Assembly: GCF_014863355.1 (NCBI RefSeq)
Contig: NZ_JACZEP010000017.1
Span: forward strand, 18,887-82,886
DNA: 64,000 bases
Reading direction: 5' to 3'
DNA from: Aminobacter carboxidus
GTDB taxonomy: Bacteria > Pseudomonadota > Alphaproteobacteria > Rhizobiales > Rhizobiaceae
Position numbers and translations under genes: made by a program. The notes under the pieces were generated by a model, which worked only from the letters and a program-made list of their open reading frames with translations, had not been told where the DNA came from and did not search any database. Shown here one piece after another: positions 17,555 through 23,149 of this stretch (position 1 is its first letter; every line of letters begins with the position of its first letter).

Positions 17555-18013
17555 ATGATCGATAGCTTCAAAGAGTTTTTGGACAAGGACCAGCAGGCAC
17601 GGCCGAAGTCACTGGTGGCTTGGTACGCCGAAGGCGATGAACGAGCCGCAGCTCTTGCGCAGGGCCTCATTGAAGAGGGCCATACCTACTCATTTAAGAA
17701 AGGCTATCACGCTCGCTTTGATCGCGCTGTCGCACCAAATCAACAAGACCACCTACATGTTATGCTGAGGAACAACGATGTCTGCGTCATCAACAAGGAC
17801 GGCACGGCCAGTCACAAGTCAGATCTCAGTAGATTGCCGGGGCATGTGAAGGATTCAATTCGTCGACTCGGCGTAGTGATGATCAAAGAAAGCGGTCAGC
17901 TGGTCGAGCAAGCAGCCGTTGTGCTGAGATTCACTGTACCCAGAAGCGTCATGACACAGTTCAAAATCAAGTTCCTAGCGACGACCGTCAAAAGGTCTGC
18001 TTCATCCGTTTAG
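17555..18013 (+). CDS. Unknown plus-strand protein beside terminase (possible moron)
   Basis: 152 residues from ATG 17555 with a strong GGGGGAGA site 5 nt upstream. Sequence begins MIDSFKEFLDKDQQARPKSL; the middle is basic and histidine-containing (YHARFDRAV, DHLHVMLRNNDVCVINKDG) and ends with a beta-like tail. It is transcribed against the late genes, sits between terminase and an HNH gene, and its 3' end overlaps that gene tail-to-tail by 26 nt. I do not recognise a family with certainty. The genomic manner suggests accessory cargo such as exclusion or host-takeover, unproven. Confidence 0.55.
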   Translation: MIDSFKEFLDKDQQARPKSLVAWYAEGDERAAALAQGLIEEGHTYSFKKGYHARFDRAVAPNQQDHLHVMLRNNDVCVINKDGTASHKSDLSRLPGHVKDSIRRLGVVMIKESGQLVEQAAVVLRFTVPRSVMTQFKIKFLATTVKRSASSV

Positions 18014-18320
18014 CCCGAGCAGCCGCAGTCTTCTTGGTGTGCGATGCCCCGCATCTCAACAACACGTTCTTGGGATCAAGCGGGGCGCCGCCGTCTTGGA
18101 GCTCAACGATGTGATCACCGAAGACGCGCATGCCTGGCTTGTGGGTTCTGCCGTTGCAATGCGGGTCCTCACAGATCCGACCACGAGTAGCGATGAGGGA
18201 CGACATCAGCGCACGCCATTCTGTGGAGAGATAGAAGGCGTCAGCCGTCTTCGCTGGAGGACGAACCGTACGGGTGTCCATGGTGCGCAGCGTTGGAGCG
18301 ATCATGCGGAGCTTTGCCAT
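17988..18320 (-). CDS. HNH endonuclease of the packaging module
   Basis: 110 residues from ATG 18320, preceded by AGGAAG; longer frames to 18575 have no ribosome site and low-complexity content. The HNH fold is visible: ICEDPHCNGRTHKPG (metal-binding Cys), DHIVELQDGGAPLDPKN (catalytic His in DHI, Asn in PKN) and the final His in RCGASHTKK. HNH proteins of this size next to terminase genes assist cleavage of concatemers in HK97-like packaging. A basic C-terminus (AARAKRMKQ) may bind DNA. Confidence 0.82.
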   Translation of the reverse strand: MAKLRMIAPTLRTMDTRTVRPPAKTADAFYLSTEWRALMSSLIATRGRICEDPHCNGRTHKPGMRVFGDHIVELQDGGAPLDPKNVLLRCGASHTKKTAAARAKRMKQTF

Positions 18321-18484
18321 GATCCATTTCTTCCTAGCACTGACCTTTAGATCGTAGAGCGCTTCCTCGATGCCGGGTCGGCCTTGAGGCCGCCCGGAGG
18401 CAGGCGATATCAAACCTTGGCGTCTACGCGAGGGAAGGGGTCGCGAGAGACCCGAAACCTTTTTCGAGGCGCTGTCAAATCGGC

Positions 18485-18517
18485 CGGGAATGTCCGGGAA
18501 ATGTCCTGGGTTTGTCC
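18485..18517. repeat. 33-bp near-repeat of the 3' end of the primase-helicase gene
   Basis: This 33-mer matches 23209-23241, inside the C-terminal codons of the primase-helicase gene, at 28 of 33 positions in the same orientation. On the minus strand both encode GQ-x-x-DIS-x-TF. The copy here lies in a gene-free stretch, so it is probably a relic of another primase-type gene or a recombination scar. Confidence 0.5.
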
Positions 18518-18859
18518 GATCCTGAAAAGGCGATTTCGGCTTGACGAGATCTGTGATTCTGCCACGCAAGCGCACTTTTCGTCGACGGCTCGCGGCCTGT
18601 GGACGGATGTGAACAATGGTAACGATTGCGTAGGCTGCCTCGCCTTAGTCCCGATTGCTGGTAGATTCTAATGGCGATTCGGATTGTCCGAATTGCAAGG
18701 CCCGAACCAAGGGTGTCTCACCACCCAAGGCCGGGCCTTCTTAGTGACCATGGCGATCCTCTCCGGGATCGCCTTGGCCTCGAAGAACTGGCTGTTACCA
18801 ATCCTCCCGCTTACAACGGGGACGGTAGCATCAGGGCTAGATGCTGGGCAACCCGGATA

Positions 18860-18885
18860 GGACGCTTTCCAAAAAGGAAACGTCC
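18860..18885 (+). promoter_or_regulatory. Hairpin sequestering the ribosome site of the plus-strand HNH gene
   Basis: GGACG-c-TTTCC, loop AAAAA, GGAAA-CGTCC ends exactly at the base before ATG 18886. The only Shine-Dalgarno-like sequence, GGAAA at 18876-18880, lies in the 3' arm, so the folded RNA would hide it. Predicts low or conditional translation. Confidence 0.5.
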
Positions 18886-19242
18886 ATGAATAGACCAAGC
18901 CTGCATGACCTTCTCCAGCGGATTGCCGTCTGGAGCAAGGGCGAACTCATTCTCGGTGAAGACCCTGCCATCTGGAGGTGCGATTGCTTCGGCAATCGTA
19001 TCTGCTGGCACGACTACGGCGACAGGGCATCGATCCACGGATGGGAGAAAGACCACATCATCCCCAGGGCTGCTGGTGGATCCGACGAGATCTTCAACCT
19101 TCGTCCTCTTCACCATAGGCTGAATGCAAGCCTGGGGGGCGGCCTCGGCCAGTTCCTTAAGGATTGGCCGAAGCTGAATCCTGAAGAGGGTGGGTTGGCT
19201 ACCCTTCTTAACGGCGGCCTGTTCTCGTCGGCACGCAAGTAA
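18886..19242 (+). CDS. HNH endonuclease-like protein
   Basis: 118 residues from ATG 18886 (MNRPSLHDLLQRIAVW). It contains WRCDCFGNRICWHDYGDR then KDHIIPRAAGGSDEIFNLRP and LHHRLNASLGG, an HNH signature (DHI-IPR, N-L-x-P-L, H-x-x-N). A second, plus-strand HNH gene 0.6 kb from the packaging HNH is unusual; free-standing homing-type HNH genes are common phage parasites. A 9-bp hairpin after the stop (19254-19275) closes the unit, and a hairpin covers its ribosome site. Confidence 0.68.
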   Translation: MNRPSLHDLLQRIAVWSKGELILGEDPAIWRCDCFGNRICWHDYGDRASIHGWEKDHIIPRAAGGSDEIFNLRPLHHRLNASLGGGLGQFLKDWPKLNPEEGGLATLLNGGLFSSARK

Positions 19243-19253
19243 CATCAGTCACG

Positions 19254-19275
19254 GATGGGGCGTCAGCGCCCCATC
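19254..19275 (+). terminator. Hairpin after HNH gene
   Basis: Perfect 9-bp stem GATGGGGCG / CGCCCCATC with a TCAG loop, 12 bases after the HNH stop codon. There is no long T-run (CAACTTCTC follows), so its efficiency as a terminator is uncertain. Confidence 0.5.
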
Positions 19276-19293
19276 CAACTTCTCGGGAAAATA

Positions 19294-19551
19294 TCAGCGC
19301 CGCCCCATCCTCTTGTCGACCAGGGCGCCGAACTCAGCATAGGTCATGCCAGCAGTCCGGAGCACAGCCGCGATGACTTCCATCGACGGCCACCGTTTTT
19401 GGCCGCGAATGACGCGCTTCGATTTGTTGAAGGCGGTGGAATCGAACCCCGAGACTATCGCTAGACGGGATGCCGACATCTGGCTTGCGGCAGCGATCTC
19501 GTCGATCGCGGCCCAGACCGCTTCGTTTTGCCAGTCAAGTTGCTCTGTCAT
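19294..19551 (-). CDS. HTH-only protein resembling the DNA-binding half of a phage repressor
   Basis: 85 residues from ATG 19551 (MTEQLDWQNEAVWAAIDEIA). The helix-turn-helix reads ASRLAIVSGFDSTAFNKSKR followed by RWPSMEVIAAVLRTAGMTYA, the pattern of the N-terminal domain of rhizobial S24-type repressors (LAxxxGxDxTxFNxSKR, RWPSxExI). The S24 peptidase half that normally follows is missing: the frame stops after KRMGRR. It could be a naturally short regulator or a truncated second repressor acting on foreign operators. Confidence 0.68.
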   Translation of the reverse strand: MTEQLDWQNEAVWAAIDEIAAASQMSASRLAIVSGFDSTAFNKSKRVIRGQKRWPSMEVIAAVLRTAGMTYAEFGALVDKRMGRR

Positions 19552-19617
19552 CCCACCGTCCTGCATGCGCACGTCGGCACATCATGAAAACGGAAAGGAT
19601 GAGAAGCGGTTAACTAA

Positions 19618-19642
19618 TTGCGGATGCAGGATTTGAACCTGC
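19618..19642 (-). other. tRNA 3'-end-like fragment (T-arm plus acceptor strand)
   Basis: On the minus strand GCAGG-TTCAAAT-CCTGC makes a perfect T-arm with a canonical 7-nt loop, followed by ATCCGCA and A where the 3' acceptor strand and discriminator would be. No matching TGCGGAT acceptor strand or anticodon arm is found upstream, so this is not a whole tRNA. It may be a decayed phage tRNA or an old attachment site. Confidence 0.45.
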
Positions 19643-19688
19643 GACGCAAGTGATGGAAGGATGACGGCGTCAATGGGAGGCGTGGCTC

Positions 19689-19877
19689 ATGTCGTCGAAG
19701 TCGGGGTTCACCAAGGAAGAAGTCGAGGCCGAGCATGCCCGAAGGCGGCGCGCAAGGACCGCCGAAACGCACCAGAACTTCAAGTTCCAGTGCATCCATT
19801 GTGGCTGCACGTTCGGTCCCGGTAGCGGCGGGAATACCTCGGTTCCGCTATGCGATCACTGCCTGCACAGCGACTGA
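19689..19877 (+). CDS. Small zinc-ribbon protein
   Basis: 62 residues with GGGAGG 8-14 nt before ATG 19689. The N-terminal half is charged and helical (TKEEVEAEHARRRRARTAET); the C-terminal half has two CxxC knuckles, FQCIHCGC and LCDHCLHS, spaced for one zinc ion. Such proteins bind nucleic acid or partner proteins. No specific family recognised. A plus-strand terminator-like hairpin follows ~160 bp downstream. Confidence 0.6.
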   Translation: MSSKSGFTKEEVEAEHARRRRARTAETHQNFKFQCIHCGCTFGPGSGGNTSVPLCDHCLHSD

Positions 19878-20035
19878 TCAGGACGGCTGGACCGCTCGCT
19901 TCCCACCCCGACTTGGCGCCGGATTCGGTGGTATAGGCACTCGCAACGACTGTAAAATCGCTTTCGAGTGCTCCCACGCCTTGCCGGCGCGCTCACGGGC
20001 CATAGCCTCGTCCGTCCACCGTCCTGACAAATGAA

Positions 20036-20072
20036 AAGCCGCCCGGATGAAGTCCGAGCGGCTTCAATTTTT
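20036..20072 (+). terminator. Intrinsic terminator, possibly bidirectional
   Basis: Stem AAGCCGC-c-CGGA, loop TGAAG, TCCG-a-GCGGCTT followed by CAATTTTTA. Eleven pairs with one mismatch and a T-run make a convincing plus-strand terminator for the zinc-ribbon gene; the minus strand also ends in GGCTTTTC, so it may work both ways. Confidence 0.68.
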
Positions 20073-20120
20073 ACCACGGTTTTCGTGGTTTTCATTTGCA
20101 CTCCCACGGTTTTCGTGGGA
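20073..20120. repeat. Two tandem near-identical hairpins
   Basis: ACCACG-GTTTT-CGTGGT (20073-20089) and TCCCACG-GTTTT-CGTGGGA (20102-20120) share loop and core (CCACGGTTTTCGTGG) and start 29 bp apart, close to three helical turns. They lie between a terminator and a strongly translated small ORF, so they could be a pair of operators for a dimeric regulator or RNA structures in the leader of the HTH gene at 20308. Confidence 0.55.
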
Positions 20121-20168
20121 TAACAAATCACCGAAGCAATCCCGCTTCGGCAGGACTAGGAGGAACCC

Positions 20169-20237
20169 ATGAGCGCAAAGCTCACCTTCCAAGTCCGGAT
20201 CGGCAAGTGGAGACTGACAATCTCCATTAGCCGGTAA
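20169..20237 (+). CDS. 22-residue leader-like peptide
   Basis: ATG 20169 preceded by AGGAGGA at 20158-20164, the best ribosome site of the neighbourhood. The peptide MSAKLTFQVRIGKWRLTISI ends in SR; alternating polar and hydrophobic residues suggest an amphipathic strand. A 10-bp hairpin (20247-20273) follows its stop, then the HTH gene at 20308. This is the layout of a leader peptide/attenuator, although a functional micro-protein is equally possible. Confidence 0.45.
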   Translation: MSAKLTFQVRIGKWRLTISISR

Positions 20238-20246
20238 CTCCGGGGG

Positions 20247-20273
20247 CCGGGGAGAGCTAGCACCTCTCTCCGG
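20247..20273 (+). promoter_or_regulatory. Hairpin between small peptide and HTH gene
   Basis: CCGGGGAGAG, loop CTAGCAC, CTCTCTCCGG: ten pairs including one G-T. No T-run follows. Possible attenuator or stabilising structure in the leader of the downstream HTH gene. Confidence 0.4.
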
Positions 20274-20307
20274 TTCCTGAATATAGACCACACCAGAGGA
20301 GGCTTCA

Positions 20308-20589
20308 ATGACCACCCGCACAGCGGTCGGCCCCGACGACATCGAGAACACGCGCAAGATGTTCAAGCTCACCCAGCCTGAAATGGCCGAGGCCATGAAC
20401 GTCCCGCTGCGCACATACGAAGACCTGGTGGCATCGCGAGTGAACTGGCGCCCCATTCATCGCCGCGCCGCCGAGATGGCGCTTCTCACCCTTGCACGTA
20501 GTAAGTCCGAGGCCGGGCTGCTCCCAGATCACCTCAGAGAACTTGTCCTTGAGCTCAATGAGTTGTTGGCCAAAGGCGCACAGCGATAG
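20308..20589 (+). CDS. XRE-like helix-turn-helix regulator
   Basis: 93 residues, GAGGAGG site 9-10 nt before ATG. The HTH reads RKMFKLTQPEMAEAMNVPLR then TYEDLVASRVNWRPIHRRAA, close to small XRE/antitoxin-type regulators in which the recognition helix is followed by a short helical tail. The target is unknown; the paired hairpins at 20073-20120 upstream are candidates for autoregulation. It converges on the DUF2806-like gene: its stop ends at the base before that gene's stop. Confidence 0.7.
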   Translation: MTTRTAVGPDDIENTRKMFKLTQPEMAEAMNVPLRTYEDLVASRVNWRPIHRRAAEMALLTLARSKSEAGLLPDHLRELVLELNELLAKGAQR

Positions 20590-21603
20590 TCATGTGATGC
20601 GCTGGTAAGTGTCACCTCTTAGCTCGTACTTTATGATGGACTCCGGCGGGCTCACTATCGCCCTCAAAGCTACCTCCAACCGATCGATAGTTGATCGTTG
20701 GTTGTCGTCAAGAATTGCCGAAATCGCCTTTCCTGCGTCTGTAAGAAAATACGCCATGTATGATATTGCGCCGTCGTCCTCGGCTAACAGATCGGTCTCG
20801 AAAGGACTACCCAATGTTATTGTTGCAGTCTTAAGTATTGCGATGGCGTAATCACCCAGGTTTCCATACCAAATTTCAGCGCCGGCTGTGCTGTTCTTGC
20901 TTACCAGTCGCCGCCGGAGACCGAATGTGCCCGGATCCATCATCAGGTCAGCTGAAAGTAGTTTCTGCAACTCAGCTACGTCCAGAGCGGGCACTAAGCA
21001 TGACGGGATAATATCGGCGATCCGAGACCTACAAAGGGTTTCAAATAGCGTTGCAGTCACCGAATCCATTTCGTCGACGATGCGCAGGACTTTGTTGGAA
21101 ACAGTACCTGGTTTTCTGACTTCTGTCGCTAAGATGCGACCCCAGCGCGCCCGTAGCTCATCGGTTGATGCGTCTTCCGCGTAGCGTTCAAAGCGATTCA
21201 GAAAAGTTTCATCCAGCTTTTCAGTTCCGGACGTGGCCTCTTGCTCGGTCGGCGGCTTATGGCGCAAGTCTTCTAGAGCTTGTTGGACAACGGCATCCTT
21301 GTTTTCTTGCCTGGCGAATACTGTGCCCAGGCGGGTACGCATTGCCCGATCCGCGAAATCAGGATCCACTTTCATCTTTTCGATGCCAACTTGGGTCAGG
21401 GCCTCGATTTCACGCACACGGGCAGCTGAAAGTGCGCGCGATTCAGCTGTCTTCGCTTCAATCGGCGCGTTCGCAAGGTCGATAAAATTCCCGCAAAGCC
21501 TATCGAAGGCTGCTACAAACCTGCTCTTTGCACTCGCCTTGACACCTCTTTCGGTCAGTTCCGCCGAAATAGCTGTTTCCCTGTCCAAGTGGTCTTCCGC
21601 CAT
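20590..21603 (-). CDS. DUF2806-like protein, accessory cargo
   Basis: 337 residues, GGGGGAAT before ATG 21603. The central motif LRARWGRILATEVRKPGTVS, followed by LRIVDEMDSVTATLFETLCR, is what I know from DUF2806 proteins; the N-terminal part (RALSAARVREIEALTQVGIE) is helical and may be a coiled coil. Codon use and base composition are visibly more AT-rich than the phage core, a sign of separate acquisition. DUF2806 proteins occur sporadically in genomic islands and prophages; function is unknown, with defence or stress roles only conjecture. Confidence 0.62.
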   Translation of the reverse strand: MAEDHLDRETAISAELTERGVKASAKSRFVAAFDRLCGNFIDLANAPIEAKTAESRALSAARVREIEALTQVGIEKMKVDPDFADRAMRTRLGTVFARQENKDAVVQQALEDLRHKPPTEQEATSGTEKLDETFLNRFERYAEDASTDELRARWGRILATEVRKPGTVSNKVLRIVDEMDSVTATLFETLCRSRIADIIPSCLVPALDVAELQKLLSADLMMDPGTFGLRRRLVSKNSTAGAEIWYGNLGDYAIAILKTATITLGSPFETDLLAEDDGAISYMAYFLTDAGKAISAILDDNQRSTIDRLEVALRAIVSPPESIIKYELRGDTYQRIT

Positions 21604-21690
21604 GATTCCCCCTCCAATTGAGAGGACAATACGGCGATAGAGGATGTCTGAACAACAACAGTAGTTGAATGAAAGGTTCAGATACTGCGA

Positions 21691-22386
21691 CTAGGCTTTC
21701 TTCCGTTTCTGCTTCTCCCGTTGGCGCCGGCGCTCGTTGCGTTTGGCGGCCCAGGAGAAGTCGTCGAATTCGGGTGAAAGAACCTTCGCGAAGGCGCCAT
21801 CGGCGAGCCAGGAATTCAGGGTGTCCCGTTCGCCCGCATCTTCCGCGATCGTATGCGAAACATCGTCGATTTCATGGGTGCGAAGCAACTCCCCGGAATC
21901 GCCGGTTTCGCTATTGTGGGAACCCTTGCGCGCCAGAATGGCCGCGATTTGCTCCAAAGCCCGGTTTTTCCTGTCGCGACCGGTGTTGGGATGGATGCCC
22001 TCTGTCTTAAAACACCAGCTCCGGAAGGATTTGCCACCAACCTTCGAACGGGCCCAGGCCAGCAGAGCACGACGTTCCTTGTCGTTGCCAACCGATGTCA
22101 GCCAGTCATGGATCGCCTCGAGCTCCGTGATCTCATGCGCCGACGGCAACACCCCGATCCGCTCCCAGAACGCCTTGCGCTCCTCGGCGAGGGGATCGGC
22201 GCCATCGACGAGCTGGTCACCATCTTCCTTACCCCAGCCGTTCTTGTCGGCACGGCTATGCACATATGGCAGCGGCAACGAGCGGACCAGCGCCGGGCCC
22301 ACATGCTCGCGGGTCGCCCGATCGATCTCGGCGGCGCGTATGAAGTGCTCCGCGATATCTCCGATGTTCATTCCGGTCGTACTCAC
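21691..22386 (-). CDS. DUF6362-like early/late regulator candidate
   Basis: 231 residues. N-terminus MNIGDIAEHFIRAAEIDRAT; a middle region ELEAIHDWLTSVGNDKERRA LL leads into ARSKVGGKSFRSWCFKTEG and IHPNTGRDRKNRALEQIAAI, a helical region with the look of a sigma-like or HTH domain; the tail is very basic (RNERRRQREKQKRKKA). I associate this with DUF6362 in rhizobial phages. It is the last gene of the leftward early operon, a place often used for late-gene activators or antiterminators. Role is inferred. Confidence 0.55.
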   Translation of the reverse strand: MSTTGMNIGDIAEHFIRAAEIDRATREHVGPALVRSLPLPYVHSRADKNGWGKEDGDQLVDGADPLAEERKAFWERIGVLPSAHEITELEAIHDWLTSVGNDKERRALLAWARSKVGGKSFRSWCFKTEGIHPNTGRDRKNRALEQIAAILARKGSHNSETGDSGELLRTHEIDDVSHTIAEDAGERDTLNSWLADGAFAKVLSPEFDDFSWAAKRNERRRQREKQKRKKA

Positions 22387-22817
22387 TTCGTCCGCCTGTC
22401 GTCGAAGAGATCGAACTGGCCGGCATTCTGCCCGAATCTTCTAAATATTCGCTCGTAGACCATGCCGCCGAGCGCGGTGCGTTGCGGGACGAACCCGCGG
22501 AGGTCCTGGCAGATGAATTGGAGCTCGCCGACGGGCATCGCATCCCAGGTCTGCAACCAGTCATCGGCGCGGTTTTCGACGATGCCGGCGCAAGCCCTGA
22601 TGAGATCCGACGCCATCCACAACCCGACCTCGTCGAGCAACACCTTGTTGTTCGCGGTTTCGGCAAGGGTGGTCAGCACCAGCCGGAGATGGCCTTCACC
22701 GTACCGACGCAGGATCCGTTCCAGTGTGGCCACGGCCCGGGTTTCCCCGATCTCCGGGTAGCGGTGGCCATCAATGATCCTGATCCCAAATTCGGCGCAG
22801 AGGTCGTGAACTGTCAT
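22383..22817 (-). CDS. Conserved phage protein of unknown function
   Basis: 144 residues, overlapping both neighbours by 4 nt. Sequence has DLCAEFGIRIIDGHRYPEIG, LRRYGEGHLRLVLTTLAETA and WDAMPVGELQFICQDLRGFV. Mostly helical, with a pattern (MPVGELQFICQDLRG) that recurs in rhizobial phage replication neighbourhoods. Nothing enzymatic is visible. Its location just after the primase-helicase suggests a replication accessory. Confidence 0.6.
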   Translation of the reverse strand: MTVHDLCAEFGIRIIDGHRYPEIGETRAVATLERILRRYGEGHLRLVLTTLAETANNKVLLDEVGLWMASDLIRACAGIVENRADDWLQTWDAMPVGELQFICQDLRGFVPQRTALGGMVYERIFRRFGQNAGQFDLFDDRRTK

Positions 22818-23149
22818 CGGCGCCGCCTCCGCTCCACAACGAATGTACGGCCACCGCGATCACGGGGCTGATCAGGTCCGAAAACCTTGTGGCGCTCCGC
22901 TGCTATCGCGGCGTCACGATCGGCCAGCCAGGTCTCGACCCCAAGGGGATCAGCTCCCACGAACGGCGCATCGGCATCGCGCCTCTGCACCAAGGCAGCT
23001 TTCCCGGCTTGCACCGCGGCCCAGGCCGAAGGGAATTGTTCGGGCCGACCGTCGGCACCATCCAGCAACCGGTCCGGGATGCCGTCACGGCGATAGACCG
23101 CGCAGTAGTAGCCAGGGAACCCGATTGCCTCGACACGGAGATCGCTCAA
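22814..23149 (-). CDS. Unknown small phage protein
   Basis: 111 residues, coupled by ATGA overlaps to the primase-helicase gene upstream and the next gene downstream. Begins MSDLRVEAIGFPGYYCAVYR, has an alanine-rich helix (SAWAAVQAGKAALVQRRDAD) and a basic tail RGGRTFVVERRRRR. No family recognised. Co-translated with the replication protein, so probably part of that module. Confidence 0.55.
   Translation of the reverse strand: MSDLRVEAIGFPGYYCAVYRRDGIPDRLLDGADGRPEQFPSAWAAVQAGKAALVQRRDADAPFVGADPLGVETWLADRDAAIAAERHKVFGPDQPRDRGGRTFVVERRRRR

Larger units (their letters stand above)
18321..18885. other. 565-bp gene-free mosaic stretch with hairpins
   Basis: No convincing gene on either strand. 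It holds the primase-like repeat, and two strong hairpins: AAGGCCCG at 18697-18704 pairing with CGGGCCTT at 18732-18739 (with an inner GGGTG/CACCC stem), and GGCGATCC / GGATCGCC at 18752-18773. These would end transcription between the two convergent or divergent HNH units. Open frames here (for example 18384-18671 plus) lack ribosome sites and look like shadows. Confidence 0.5.

Noticed and set aside
18384..18671. 95-aa plus-strand frame in the gene-free stretch
   Set aside because: No good ribosome site and the frame crosses the primase-like relic and is not protein-like.
19601..19690. Complete tRNA gene at the T-arm fragment
   Set aside because: No anticodon stem, D-arm or matching 5' acceptor strand could be drawn upstream of the T-arm.
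20073..20120. Possible CRISPR-like array
   Set aside because: Only two short palindromic units with a 12-bp interval; no spacers of regular length and no cas genes.
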